In this document: one piece after another, positions 39,400 through 51,287 of the stretch | Numbering within the stretch: the stretch's first letter is position 1 | Layout: each line of letters opens with the position of its first letter | Assembly (NCBI RefSeq): GCF_015624505.1 | Contig: NZ_CP061379.1 | Coordinates: 186,001 to 250,000, forward strand | Direction of reading: 5' to 3' | Length of the DNA: 64,000 nt | From: Bradyrhizobium commune | GTDB taxonomy: Bacteria > Pseudomonadota > Alphaproteobacteria > Rhizobiales > Xanthobacteraceae | Program-made: the position numbers and the translations under genes | Notes under the pieces: model-generated | What the model was told of the DNA's origin: nothing | Seen by the model: only the letters and a program-made list of their open reading frames with translations | The model's database searches: none

Positions 39400-40428
39400 T
39401 CAACCCCGCCGCTTCGCGTTCGCGGCGATCGCCATCAGCGTGCGCTGGGCGATTGCCGCGGCAAGCGTCGCTTGCTTGCGGGTGTCGAGGGCGGCGGTCG
39501 CGAGCTGCTCGATGATGCCTGCGAGCCGCGTGACGCTGAAATTACGCAGCGCGGTTTCGACCGCCGGCTTTCGTGAAAAATGCAGCCGCGGGAAACCACC
39601 GTCGAGCACGGCGGAGGCTGGCGTACCGTCGGCAATCGCAAGCGCGGATTTGTGCAGCCATGCGGCCTGACGCTGCGCGGCCGAGATGATCACGCCGGGA
39701 TAGGTGCCGGCGATCATGGCCTTGGCGAATTCGGTCTCGACGATGTCAGGCCGGCCTGCGAAGGCGCCATCGACGATCGGATCGAGTTTCAGCTCGGACG
39801 CATCCGCCACCACAGCCATCACATCATCCAGCGTGACCTCGCCCTTGCCATGCGCATAGAGCGTCAGCTTGCGCAGCTCGTTGCGCGAGGCCTGGCGGTC
39901 GCCGCCGAGGAACGACATCAATGCGGCGCGGGCATCCTGCGCGATCCGCAAATTGGCGATGCGGAGCTCATCCTCCATCAGCTTCGCAAGATCGCGTTCG
40001 GTGTCGGGATAGCAGCCGATCGCGACCGCCGCCTTGGCGCGCTCGCAGGCCTTGCGCAGCGGCGATTCCGGACGGAGCTCGCCGGCCTCGATCACGATGC
40101 GGCAATCTTTCACGCCCATCTCGGCCAGCGTGTCGACGCCGCTGGCGAAGCTGCGCGAGCCGGCGCGGATGCGGATGGCGCGGCGACCGCCGAACAGCGG
40201 CACGGTCATGGCTTCATCGACCAGCCGCGACGGCTCGGCCGAGAGCTCGTCGCCGTCGAGCTTCACGAGCGAGAAGGGATCGTTGGGATCATCGACCGCG
40301 GAGGCGATCAACGCGTCGGCACGCTCGCGGACGAGGCCGGCATCGGGGCCGTAGAGCAGGATGATCGGGCGGCCCGCATCGGGGCGGGCGAGGAAGGCGT
40401 CGATTTCCTTTCCGCGCAGCGCGACCAA
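39400..40428 (-). CDS. holA: DNA polymerase III delta subunit
   Basis: The 342-residue clamp-loader subunit starts MVALRGKEIDAFLARPD, with LYGPDAGLVRERAD and FGGRRAIRIRAG, and shows the usual three-domain length. Delta opens the beta clamp. The start codon seems to be TTG at 40428, two bases after the lptE stop, which implies coupling to lptE. It is the third gene of leuS-lptE-holA, converging with parB. Confidence 0.92.
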   Translation of the reverse strand: MVALRGKEIDAFLARPDAGRPIILLYGPDAGLVRERADALIASAVDDPNDPFSLVKLDGDELSAEPSRLVDEAMTVPLFGGRRAIRIRAGSRSFASGVDTLAEMGVKDCRIVIEAGELRPESPLRKACERAKAAVAIGCYPDTERDLAKLMEDELRIANLRIAQDARAALMSFLGGDRQASRNELRKLTLYAHGKGEVTLDDVMAVVADASELKLDPIVDGAFAGRPDIVETEFAKAMIAGTYPGVIISAAQRQAAWLHKSALAIADGTPASAVLDGGFPRLHFSRKPAVETALRNFSVTRLAGIIEQLATAALDTRKQATLAAAIAQRTLMAIAANAKRRG

Positions 40429-40430
40429 AC

Positions 40431-40968
40431 TTAAGTGCCTGCGGTGAAGAACGCGGCGAGGCGGGTGTTGATGTTCTCCGCGATCTCGTTGGCGGCGCGA
40501 TCCTCGGCGTCGCGCACCGCGCGGTTGCGGGCGAAGCGCTGGTAAGAGCCGGGCATGTCGTAGGACACACGCGAGAACGTGGTGCCGGTCATCACCGATT
40601 TGCCGGTTACAACCTCGGTCAGGTTGTACTGGCAGTCGATGCCGTAGTTCTCGCTGTTCGGCAGGCCGGTGTTGGGATCGACGATCAGGGACGACTTGCT
40701 CGTGGTGAAGCGGATCTCCAGCCGGTGGGTCGGCGGCATGCCCGTGGCCGAGCCGTAAAGCTTGAAGGCGAGCGCGTTGCGCACTTCGACGCCGACGCGG
40801 GCTTCACGCGAGGCGTTGGCCTTGTTGATCGGCGGGAGCTCGATGCCCATCAGCTTCTCACGCAAGCCCGGGGTGCCGTCGGTATGCTCGGCATACATCG
40901 GCTGGAAGCAGCCGGCCGTCAGCGCCGCCAGAGCGGCCACCGCCAGCAAGCGGGCTGCGATACGGATC

Positions 40969-40982
<14 letters not shown>
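40431..40982 (-). CDS. lptE: LPS-assembly lipoprotein LptE
   Basis: The 183-residue protein has a lipoprotein signal ([15 protein letters not shown], Cys25) and a body resembling the alphaproteobacterial LptE family ([41 protein letters not shown]). LptE plugs the LptD barrel that inserts LPS in the outer membrane. It overlaps the leuS stop by 14 bp and precedes holA by 2 bp; leuS-lptE-holA is conserved from E. coli to rhizobia. Confidence 0.9.
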
Positions 40983-43608
<2,626 letters not shown>

Positions 43609-43806
43609 GGAATCGTTCGGTTTCGTGAATTTAGGCCGTCGAAAGTGGCCGGACTAGGCCATAGAAGTCCTCAAGGGGTCAATGGGTTGCCCAAAGGGAT
43701 GTCAAAGGACGCGGGTCGGCCGGCCGCACCCCGCACAAATACCGAGCCGGCCGTTGGGACGCGATTAAGGCCTCGATGCGAGGTTGGAGTCGGATAAAAC
43801 CCCCAA

Positions 43807-44862
43807 ATGACTGCGATGGATACGAGCCTCGACGATCTCGACCACGACTATGCCGCCTCCATCGCCGATCGGGCGATGCGGGCCATGGCCGAGCAGCGGA
43901 TTCCGCCGACGCCGACCAATTTTGCGGTTTGGTTCCAATATTTTGCCGGCAGCCATGACGATTTGCGCAACGCCATCGATCTCCTGATCGACCACAACCG
44001 TCCCTTCGACGCCCGAATCAATCAGGATCTGTTCGAGACCTATGTCGCCCCCCAGGTGAGTGCCGTCGTCGTCGACACGTCGGAGCGGCTGCATGAGCTG
44101 ATGGGCACGGCGAAGGACTTTCTGGCGACGGCGATTGCCGACAACCATTCCCAGATCCAGGCCATCAGCGATGTCGCCGGCCAGGGCCAGGCCGGCGTCG
44201 ATCCGAAGGCGCTGGTCGCCCAGCTCATGAACGAGCTGGCGCGCGCGGCCAGCAGGGCGACCCGGCTGGAAGCGGGCTTTGCCGAAAAGACCCGCGAGCT
44301 TGACGTGATCCGCGATTCCCTCTCCAAGTCCGAGCAGCGCGCCCGGACCGACACGCTGACGGGCCTGGCGAACCGGCGCGCGCTCGACGAATTCCTGCGC
44401 AAGGCGCAGACGACGGCGGAATGGGGCGAGCCGCTCAGCGTGCTCCTGCTCGACATCGACCACTTCAAGACCTTCAACGACAATTTCGGCCACGGCGTCG
44501 GCGATCAGGTGCTGCGCCTGATGGCCAAGGTGCTGCGCGAAAAAGTTCGCGAGCAGGATCTGTCGGCCCGCTATGGCGGCGAGGAGCTGATCGCGGTGCT
44601 GCCGGATACCGATCTCGCGGCCTGTACCGAGATTGCCGAGCGCATCAGGCGCGCGATCGCGGAAGCAAAGATCACGCGCCGTTCGACCGGCGAGGTGTTG
44701 CCCGGCATCACGGTATCGATCGGCGTGGCGCGATATCGGGTGGGCGAGACGGTCACCGACCTCATCGAGCGCTGCGATCGCGCGCTCTATCTCGCCAAGG
44801 GCGGCGGCCGCAATCGCGTGGTGACGGAGAACGAGCTCGATCGCGCCGAGGCTGCGGGTTAG
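43807..44862 (+). CDS. GGDEF diguanylate cyclase, cytoplasmic
   Basis: The 351-residue protein has no signal or membrane segment. The N-terminal 160 residues are helical (SIADRAMRAMAEQRIPPTPTNFAVWFQYFAG). A coiled coil follows (ELDVIRDSLSKSEQRARTDTLTGLANRRAL), then a complete GGDEF domain with GGEEL at 257-261 and an RxxD inhibitory site (REQD, 248-251). It should make c-di-GMP and be product-inhibited. It converges with, and overlaps by 4 bp, another GGDEF gene. Confidence 0.92.
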   Translation: MTAMDTSLDDLDHDYAASIADRAMRAMAEQRIPPTPTNFAVWFQYFAGSHDDLRNAIDLLIDHNRPFDARINQDLFETYVAPQVSAVVVDTSERLHELMGTAKDFLATAIADNHSQIQAISDVAGQGQAGVDPKALVAQLMNELARAASRATRLEAGFAEKTRELDVIRDSLSKSEQRARTDTLTGLANRRALDEFLRKAQTTAEWGEPLSVLLLDIDHFKTFNDNFGHGVGDQVLRLMAKVLREKVREQDLSARYGGEELIAVLPDTDLAACTEIAERIRRAIAEAKITRRSTGEVLPGITVSIGVARYRVGETVTDLIERCDRALYLAKGGGRNRVVTENELDRAEAAG

Positions 44863-46556
44863 CCCGCCATCGCGATCTCGGCGGTGCTGCCCTCGATCCG
44901 CAAAATGCCGTGCTCGACGACATTGTTGCGGCCGCGGTGCTTTGCGGCGTAGAGCGCGGCGTCGGCGGCCTCGATCAGGTCGCCCGGGCGCAGGGTTTCG
45001 TTGGGGCGCGTCGCCGCAACGCCGATCGAGACGGTGACCACCATGTGCGAGGACGTGATGTGCGGCAGGCAGAGTTTGAGCACGGCCGCGCGCACCTGTT
45101 CGCCGATCTCGACGGCGCGCACCACGTCGGTGTTCGGCAGCAGCAGGCAGAACTCCTCGCCGCCGTAACGCGCCGCGAAGCCCATGGTGTCGGCGGCGAT
45201 GCCGGACAGCGACTCGCCGAGCCGGGTCAGGCAGGAATCGCCTTCGAGATGGCCGTAGGTGTCGTTGAACAGCTTGAAATGGTCGACGTCGATCATCAGG
45301 AGCGCGAGCTCGCTGCCATATTGCTGCGCGCGCATCCATTCGAAGTCGAGGCGGCTCTGGAAGCCGCGGCGGTTGGCGAGCCCCGACAGCATGTCGATCG
45401 AGGCCATCACCGTCAGCCGGTCGTTGCTCGCGATCAGCTCGCGCTCGCGCTGGCTGAGCTGGGCGGCCATTGCGTTGAAGGCGCGCGCCAGCGGCACGAA
45501 TTCGGACGGCAGCCGGTTGCGCGCCGCGCGGGCCGACAGATCGCCCTCGCCCAGACGCTTGGCCATGTCGGCGAGCATCTCGATCGGCTTGATCACGAGC
45601 TTCTCGGCGGCGATGAGCGCGCCGAGCAGCACGAACATGACGACGAAGGCGAGCTGGAGATAGGCGGTGCGGATGTCGCGGCTGACCGCCGCGGACACCT
45701 TGTCCTCGTCGATGCTGGCGATCAGGCGGGCGTTGGTGCCGGCGATGCGGGTGAAGCTGACCGCGCGGCGCGAGCCGTCGGCGGCGAGGAACGACAGCGA
45801 GCCTTCGTCCTGGTCCGAACGCAGCGCCATGTCGGCGATCGCCGACATCAGCGGCATGTTGTCGAGCGGACGTCCGACCGCGCTGTGCTGGTCGGCGGGT
45901 GCGGCCAGCACGGTGCCGGCGCTGTCGACCAGCACCGCGGTGATACCGGCGCGGCCGCCGAGATTGTTCATGACCTTCGACATCCAGTCGAGATTGACGG
46001 TCGCCAGCACGACGGCGTCGGCGACGCCGCTGAATGCGGAGACCGGATACACCGCCATGACGGTCGGCGTCTGCACCGGCCGCGACAGGATGAAGTCGGA
46101 CAGCACGAAGCGGCCGGTCTCCTGCGCCTGCTGGAAATAGGGCCGGTCGGAGAGGTCGAGACCGACATACATGTTGTTGGTGGCGCACTGGATGCGGCCG
46201 TCCGCGCCTGCGATCAGCAGCGTGCGGATCCAGGGCAGGCTCGTCGGCAGGCTCGCACGCAGCACGTCGCAGCTCTTGCTGACGCCGCCGGCGGAGGCGC
46301 GGATGAAGGCCTCGGATTTCAGGATGGTCTCGACGGATGAGATTACCTCGCGCTGGGCGTCGGCGCTGTGCCGTGCCACCGTGGTGAACTCGGTCGTGGC
46401 CTGCGCAATCTGCTTGGTGCGGGTGTCTTCGAGCGAACGGATGCGCTCGAGCATCAAGGGTGCGACCAGAATCACCGCGAGCAAAGCAAGCCGGGCCCGG
46501 ATCCCGAGGACCTGCTTGAGTTTTGCGCGTTTGCGGTTGAAACTGACGTTTGCCAT
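44859..46556 (-). CDS. Membrane GGDEF diguanylate cyclase with periplasmic sensor domain
   Basis: The 565-residue protein has a membrane helix (about 18-36), a Cache-like periplasmic domain (SSVETILKSEAFIRA... CATNNMYVGLDLSDRPYFQQAQETGRFVLSDFILSR), a second helix (about 310-330), a HAMP domain (KPIEMLADMAKRLGEGDLSARA) and a GGDEF domain with GGEEF at 465-469. The RxxD inhibitory site is absent. It probably makes c-di-GMP in response to a periplasmic ligand. I chose ATG at 46556; an ATG six codons earlier is possible. Confidence 0.9.
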   Translation of the reverse strand: MANVSFNRKRAKLKQVLGIRARLALLAVILVAPLMLERIRSLEDTRTKQIAQATTEFTTVARHSADAQREVISSVETILKSEAFIRASAGGVSKSCDVLRASLPTSLPWIRTLLIAGADGRIQCATNNMYVGLDLSDRPYFQQAQETGRFVLSDFILSRPVQTPTVMAVYPVSAFSGVADAVVLATVNLDWMSKVMNNLGGRAGITAVLVDSAGTVLAAPADQHSAVGRPLDNMPLMSAIADMALRSDQDEGSLSFLAADGSRRAVSFTRIAGTNARLIASIDEDKVSAAVSRDIRTAYLQLAFVVMFVLLGALIAAEKLVIKPIEMLADMAKRLGEGDLSARAARNRLPSEFVPLARAFNAMAAQLSQRERELIASNDRLTVMASIDMLSGLANRRGFQSRLDFEWMRAQQYGSELALLMIDVDHFKLFNDTYGHLEGDSCLTRLGESLSGIAADTMGFAARYGGEEFCLLLPNTDVVRAVEIGEQVRAAVLKLCLPHITSSHMVVTVSIGVAATRPNETLRPGDLIEAADAALYAAKHRGRNNVVEHGILRIEGSTAEIAMAG

Positions 46557-46664
46557 CTTCGCTACCCACCCCATGGGCCAAGGTAAAGCGAAGGGTTCAA
46601 AAACCCTTTCTTGAACTCGGTAAAATTGGAACTACCTCCGTTACGATCGCAACCAGTCGACGTC

Positions 46665-47354
46665 ATGACAGACAGCAATTCCGCGCCGGTAACCGGCCAT
46701 TCACCAAACGCGCTCGCCGCGGTCGAAGCCGAGATCGCGCGCGCCTGCGCCGATGCACGACGCGAACGCGCGTCGGTGACGCTGATTGCGGTGTCCAAGA
46801 CCTTCGCGGCCGATACAATTATCCCGGTCATCGGCGCCGGACAGCGCGTATTCGGGGAAAATCGCGTCCAGGAGGCCAAAGGCAAGTGGCCGGAGTTAAT
46901 GTCGGCTTACCCCGGCATCGCGCTGCATCTGATCGGTCCGCTGCAATCCAACAAGGCGAAAGAGGCGGTCGCGCTGTTCGACGCGATCCATTCGGTTGAC
47001 CGTCCGAGCATTTGCCAGGCGTTAGCCAAAGAAATCGAATCCCAGAAAAAGCACCCGCTTCTGTTCGTCCAGATCAACACCGGCGAGGAGCCGCAGAAGG
47101 CCGGCGTCGCGCCCGCTGACGCCGACGCCTTCCTCGCGAGCTGTCGCGACACCTATGGGCTGACGATCTCCGGTCTCATGTGCATCCCGCCGGTGGACGA
47201 GCCGCCGGCCGCACATTTCGCGCTGACCGCCAAGATTGCCGCGCGCAACGGACTCACGAATCTGTCGATGGGCATGAGCGCGGATTATGCGACCGCCATC
47301 ATGCTCGGCGCCACGCATGTCCGCGTGGGCAGCGCGATCTTCGGGCACCGGTGA
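46665..47354 (+). CDS. YggS/PLPBP family pyridoxal phosphate homeostasis protein
   Basis: The 229-residue protein has VTLIAVSKTFAADTI with the PLP-binding Lys, FGENRVQEAKGKWP, LHLIGPLQSNKAKEAV and LSMGMSADYATAIMLGATHVRVGSAIFG, the family C-terminus. It binds PLP and balances vitamin B6 pools without known catalysis. ATG at 46665 is preferred over an upstream start at 46611 because the family N-terminus begins near here. It is divergent from the membrane GGDEF gene. Repeat A4 follows 5 bp after the stop. Confidence 0.93.
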   Translation: MTDSNSAPVTGHSPNALAAVEAEIARACADARRERASVTLIAVSKTFAADTIIPVIGAGQRVFGENRVQEAKGKWPELMSAYPGIALHLIGPLQSNKAKEAVALFDAIHSVDRPSICQALAKEIESQKKHPLLFVQINTGEEPQKAGVAPADADAFLASCRDTYGLTISGLMCIPPVDEPPAAHFALTAKIAARNGLTNLSMGMSADYATAIMLGATHVRVGSAIFGHR

Positions 47355-47359
47355 TCATT

Positions 47360-47499
47360 GTCGTCCCGGCGAAGGCCGGGACCCATACCGCGTGATGTCT
47401 CGGTGACGGGCGGTGTCAGTACCGATGAAAGTTCAGCAACTGCGAATCTTCACCCAACCTCTGCCTGTGGTTATGGGTCCCGGCCTTCGCCGGGACGAC
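47360..47499. repeat. Palindromic repeat family A, copy A4
   Basis: GTCGTCCCGGCGAAGGCCGG and CCGGCCTTCGCCGGGACGAC are exact inverted ends, with inner GGGACCCATACCGCGTGAT / GGTTATGGGTCCC. It lies in the gap between the converging yggS-like and hydratase genes. Confidence 0.88.
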
Positions 47500-47516
47500 A
47501 ACGGTGGGTGAGATCG

Positions 47517-48296
47517 CTATCCGAATCTCACCGACACCTTCCCCAACACGCCAAAATCCGCCGCAAAATGATCGCCGGCCTGGATCGGCAGCGGCGGATG
47601 GCATGTGCCGGTCGTCACCACCTCCCCTGCTCGCAAGGTGATGCCGAGCCCGCGCAGTTCGTTCGCGAGCCAGGTCAGCGCCACGCGGGGATCGCCCAGC
47701 ACGTTCTTGCCGTGGCCGATGTAACGCTGGCCGCGCAGCATGATCTCGGGCCGCTCCTCGACGAGATTCATCGCGCGCCAATTCGCGTCAGTCGCCGCAC
47801 CCAGCACGAACAGATGCGCGCAGGCATTGTCGGCGATGAGCTGGGCCTCGCCGGCGTTGGCGAAAGTGGCGAAGCGCGAATCGGGGATCTCGATCGCGGG
47901 ATGCAGCGTGTCGACGGCGGCAAGCACCTCGTCGACGCCAAAAGGCACAGACCGCGGCGAAAGATCACGCCCCATGCGGAAGCAGAATTCCGGCTCGCCG
48001 ACACGCATCTCGTTACCCGTCATCGACGCGGTGCCGCCATCGGCGATGACGGTGTCGCTCAGAATGCGTCCGGCCATGGGACCCGCGACATTGATGTGCC
48101 TCTGGCCGGCCTCGCTTGTCGCCGCGATCTTCCAGCCGAATAATTTGCCGCGTGCCTCGAGCGCAGCCTGGATGGCATAGCCTTCTGCACGGGTCTGCGG
48201 CCGCAGCCGCGTCTCCAGCGCATCAAGCTTGCTGCCCTCGTGCCAATGTTGGACGAGGATTTGCGATGCGGCTGCGATCTGATCCCTGTCGAGCAT
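47517..48296 (-). CDS. 2-keto-4-pentenoate hydratase-like protein
   Basis: The 259-residue protein has the hydratase/fumarylacetoacetase-like fold: YAIQAALEARGKLFGWKIAATS, GEPEFCFRMGRDLSPR with metal-binding acids, AIEIPDSRF and GTCHPPLPIQAGDHFAADFGVLGKVSVRF. Enzymes of this group hydrate 2-oxopent-4-enoate or decarboxylate 4-oxalocrotonate in aromatic meta-cleavage. No other pathway genes are nearby, so the substrate is unknown. It starts 6 bp before the end of the next minus-strand gene upstream. Confidence 0.85.
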   Translation of the reverse strand: MLDRDQIAAASQILVQHWHEGSKLDALETRLRPQTRAEGYAIQAALEARGKLFGWKIAATSEAGQRHINVAGPMAGRILSDTVIADGGTASMTGNEMRVGEPEFCFRMGRDLSPRSVPFGVDEVLAAVDTLHPAIEIPDSRFATFANAGEAQLIADNACAHLFVLGAATDANWRAMNLVEERPEIMLRGQRYIGHGKNVLGDPRVALTWLANELRGLGITLRAGEVVTTGTCHPPLPIQAGDHFAADFGVLGKVSVRFG

Positions 48297-48302
48297 GTGT
48301 CC

Positions 48303-48896
48303 TCACCCGATGATGATTCTTGTTCTTGGTCCCAAGCGGCGCAGCAATTGCAGCATCGCGGATTTCGTCATGGAAACGCAGCCCGCGGTCGGGCCGAAAT
48401 TGTCGCGGGCCAGGTGCAGGAACACCGCGCTGCCGCGGCCGGCGATGCGCGGCCTGGTGTTGTGATCGATCTCGACGATGAAATCATAGAGGTGATCGGC
48501 GCGCTTGAGCCGGTCGCCGCCCTCGCCCTCACCGCGCCGGATCCACCGATTGTAATGACGGTCGGCCGGATCCTCGCACCAGGCATCCGCGCTGGTGATG
48601 GCCCGCACCGGCAGGAACGTTTGCGGCCGGCTATGGCGGTCGCCCCGCCACCACAACTGCCTGGGATGAAAGCTGCCCCTGGGGGTGCCGCCATCGCCCT
48701 CGCGCTTGTTGGCCAGAATGCCGCCGCGGCCCAGCGCCACCGGAAAAGTCAGCGGCCCGGCGGTCAGCCAGCCCCGCCGTGCATTGCCGGCGGCAGGCTT
48801 GACGCGGATCGCGGCGAGTGGTCCGGCGCCCCGATTTAGGTTGTAACTATTTGAATTGGCGTTGTTTTTCATGTGAAGGCATGGTGTCCTGTTCAT
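48303..48896 (-). CDS. YkuD-type L,D-transpeptidase family protein
   Basis: The 197-residue product has a YkuD-like motif AVFLHLARDNFGPTAGCVSMTKSAM, where His and Cys are the expected catalytic residues, and an upstream GDGGTPRGSFHPRQLWWRGDRHSRP region. I see no signal peptide or membrane segment, which is unusual for an enzyme acting on peptidoglycan. The usual Ser before Gly-Cys is Ala here. It could modify peptidoglycan crosslinks or have another role. Starts at 48896 or 48872 both fit. Only 6 bp separate it from the hydratase. Confidence 0.78.
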   Translation of the reverse strand: MNRTPCLHMKNNANSNSYNLNRGAGPLAAIRVKPAAGNARRGWLTAGPLTFPVALGRGGILANKREGDGGTPRGSFHPRQLWWRGDRHSRPQTFLPVRAITSADAWCEDPADRHYNRWIRRGEGEGGDRLKRADHLYDFIVEIDHNTRPRIAGRGSAVFLHLARDNFGPTAGCVSMTKSAMLQLLRRLGPRTRIIIG

Positions 48897-49075
48897 TACA
48901 GGACATTCATCGAAATGCCCCGCCATTTTAGGTTAGAGTGGTTCCGGCTTGTGAATCGGTAACAGCCCACTACTTCAACACGAACAACAATAAAAACGGC
49001 GACCTCAAAACTTCCCATCACGGCTGGGTGCGGCATGCATGCGCGCCGAGCCGGACCCCAAAAGGATGACCCCCT

Positions 49076-49762
49076 ATGGCCAATGCCCGCAAGATCCTGA
49101 TCGTGGATGACGATACCGATCTGCGCGACACGTTGGTGGAGCAATTATCGCTACACGAAGAATTCGAAGCCTCCGCGGTCGATACCGGCGCCAAGGGTGC
49201 CAGCGCCGCAAAGGCCAACGCTCCCGATCTCGTCCTGATGGATGTCGGCCTCCCCGACACCGACGGCCGCGAGGTGGTCCGCTCCTTGCGCAAGGGCGGC
49301 TTCAAGGCGCCGATCATCATGCTGACCGGGCATGACACCGATTCCGACACGATTTTGGGCCTGGAATCCGGCGCCAACGACTATGTCGCAAAGCCTTTCC
49401 GCTTTGCCGTGCTGCTTGCCCGCATCCGCGCTCAACTGCGACAGCACGAGGCCAGTGAGGACGCGGTGTTCTCGGTCGGCCCCTACTCCTTCCGTCCCGG
49501 CTCCAAGATGCTGACCGCGGCCAACGCCCGCAAGGTGCGGCTGACGGAGAAAGAGACGGCGATCCTGCGCTTCCTCTACCGCGCCGGCCAGATGCCGGTG
49601 TCGCGCGAGACCCTGCTCCAGGAGGTCTGGGGCTACAATTCCGGCGTCACCACCCACACGCTGGAAACCCACATCTACCGCCTGCGCCAGAAGATCGAGA
49701 AGGACGCCGCCAATCCGGAAATCCTGGTGACGGAAGCCGGTGGCTACAAGCTGGTGCCGTGA
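49076..49762 (+). CDS. OmpR-family response regulator, CenR-like
   Basis: The 228-residue protein has a receiver domain (IVDDDTDLRDTLVEQLSLHEEFE; phospho-Asp56 in LVLMDVGLPD; MLTGHDTDSD; AKPFRFAVLLARI) and a winged-helix DNA-binding domain (RKVRLTEKETAILRFLYRAG, THTLETHIYRLRQKIEKD). The receiver closely resembles CenR, the essential cell-envelope regulator of Caulobacter. No histidine kinase is adjacent, as is also the case for cenR. The name CenR is by resemblance only. Confidence 0.88.
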   Translation: MANARKILIVDDDTDLRDTLVEQLSLHEEFEASAVDTGAKGASAAKANAPDLVLMDVGLPDTDGREVVRSLRKGGFKAPIIMLTGHDTDSDTILGLESGANDYVAKPFRFAVLLARIRAQLRQHEASEDAVFSVGPYSFRPGSKMLTAANARKVRLTEKETAILRFLYRAGQMPVSRETLLQEVWGYNSGVTTHTLETHIYRLRQKIEKDAANPEILVTEAGGYKLVP

Positions 49763-49820
49763 TACGCTTTGGGGCAGCGCGAATCGTTTGAGATCGCGTG
49801 CCCTTGAGCCTCGGATCTGA

Positions 49821-50264
49821 ATGTCAATCGACGACGACGTAGCGCTGCTCGAGCGTGTCCCGACACTGCGCCTGTTGGGAGACGCCTCGTTGCGCATGCT
49901 GGCGATCGGCTCCGAGCAGCGTGATTTCGTCCGCGGCGATGTCCTGTTCAATCTTGGTGACGACGCCGACGCCGGCTTTGTGGTTCAGCGCGGCGCCTTC
50001 CGCGTCGACGACGGCGCCGGCGCCGAGATGATCGCCGGTCCCGGCACGCTGATCGGCGAGCTCGCGCTGGTGGTGCCGATGAAGCGGCCATCAGGCGCGA
50101 TCGCGCTGGAGCATTCCACCGTCATCCGCGTCGCGCGCAGCCTGTTTCAGCGCGTGCTCGAGAGCGATCCCGCCGCCGCGGTTCGTCTCCGCGACGAATT
50201 CGCGGTGCGCTCGAGCCAGATCGCCAGCGATATTCTGATGGCAGGCGCGAAGCTCAGCACGTAA
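49821..50264 (+). CDS. Single cyclic-nucleotide-binding-domain protein
   Basis: The 147-residue protein is one CRP-like effector domain: LLERVPTLRLLGDASLRMLAIGSEQRDFVRGDVLFNLGDDADAGFVVQRG, then a GTLIGELALVVPMKRPSGAIA phosphate-binding-cassette-like segment (usual form GExA...R(S/T)A). No helix-turn-helix follows, so it is not a transcription factor. It may act by protein contact. It lies 58 bp after the CenR-like gene on the same strand, so the two are probably co-transcribed. Confidence 0.82.
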   Translation: MSIDDDVALLERVPTLRLLGDASLRMLAIGSEQRDFVRGDVLFNLGDDADAGFVVQRGAFRVDDGAGAEMIAGPGTLIGELALVVPMKRPSGAIALEHSTVIRVARSLFQRVLESDPAAAVRLRDEFAVRSSQIASDILMAGAKLST

Positions 50265-50281
50265 CTGTTTCTCGATCTCGT

Positions 50282-50363
50282 GGCCCGGATGGAGCGAAGC
50301 GCAATCCGGGACAGTCTTTCCGAAGGCACGAATCCCGGATTTCGCTGCGCTCCGTCCGGGCTA
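50282..50363. repeat. Palindromic repeat family E
   Basis: GCCCGGATGGAGCGAAGCGCAATCCGGG and its inverted partner ending CCGGATTTCGCTGCGCTCCGTCCGGGC form an 82-bp palindrome. It lies between the cNMP-domain gene and the end of xthA, which converge. This is a single copy in the window but similar in design to families C and D. Confidence 0.7.
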
Positions 50364-50379
50364 CGGACTTCCTGAGAAT

Positions 50380-51195
50380 TCAAACCTCCAGCGTCACCGT
50401 CACCGGCACATGGTCTGACGGCCGCTCCCAGCTGCGGGCGTCGCGCAAAATCCTGAAATCGCTCACCGCATCCTTCAGCGCGCGCGAGACCCAGATGTGG
50501 TCGAGCCTGCGGCCGCGGTCGCCGACAGTCCAGTCGGCGGAGCGATAGCTCCACCACGTATAGACCTTTTCCGACATCGGAATGCGTTCGCGCGCGACGT
50601 CGACCCACTCGCCCGCCGCCAGCGCCGCCTTCAGCTTCTCGGTTTCGATCGGCGTGTGCGAGACGACTTTGAGAAGCTGCTTGTGCGACCAGACGTCGTT
50701 CTCGTGCGGCGCGACGTTGAGATCGCCGACCAGGATGTGGCGATCTTCGCCGCGCGGATGCAGCGGCTCGCAAGCCGTCATCTCGTCGAGGAAGCGCAGC
50801 TTGTGATCGAATTTTTCGTTCAGCGCGGGATCGGGAATGTCGCCGCCGGCGGGCACGTAGAAATTATGCAGCACCAGCGGCTTTGCGATGTTCGCCTTCT
50901 CGCCGAACGACACCGAGATGTGGCGCGAATCCACCTTGTCGCAGAAGGTGCGGACGTCCGTGGACTCGAACGGAATCTTCGAGACGATGGCGACACCGTG
51001 ATAGCCCTTCTGCCCGTTCAGCGCGACATGCTCATAGCCGAGCCGCTTGAAGCGCTTCAGCGGAAAAGCGTCGTCGATGCATTTGGTCTCCTGGAGACAC
51101 AGCACATCCGGCCGCGCGCTCTTGAGGAATTTCGCGACCAGATCGATGCGCAGGCGCACCGAATTGATGTTCCAGGTTGTCAGGGAAAGACGCAT
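50380..51195 (-). CDS. xthA: Exodeoxyribonuclease III
   Basis: The 271-residue EEP-fold nuclease starts MRLSLTTWNINSVRLRIDLVAKFL. It has LCLQETKC (catalytic Glu), YVPAGGD, GDLNVAPHENDVWS, WTVGDRGRRLDHIWVS and the C-terminal SDHVPVTVTL with catalytic Asp-His. It acts at abasic sites and 3' blocks in base-excision repair. Repeat C2 separates it from lolA upstream on the same strand. Confidence 0.95.
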   Translation of the reverse strand: MRLSLTTWNINSVRLRIDLVAKFLKSARPDVLCLQETKCIDDAFPLKRFKRLGYEHVALNGQKGYHGVAIVSKIPFESTDVRTFCDKVDSRHISVSFGEKANIAKPLVLHNFYVPAGGDIPDPALNEKFDHKLRFLDEMTACEPLHPRGEDRHILVGDLNVAPHENDVWSHKQLLKVVSHTPIETEKLKAALAAGEWVDVARERIPMSEKVYTWWSYRSADWTVGDRGRRLDHIWVSRALKDAVSDFRILRDARSWERPSDHVPVTVTLEV

Positions 51196-51287
51196 GGGAC
51201 TTGCGTCTTAGCAAGCTCTCGTGGGGCGGGCAAAGGCGCAAAGCGCCGTGCCCACCGTCTTTTCGGGCTTCGTGCCAGCCGTAATTC

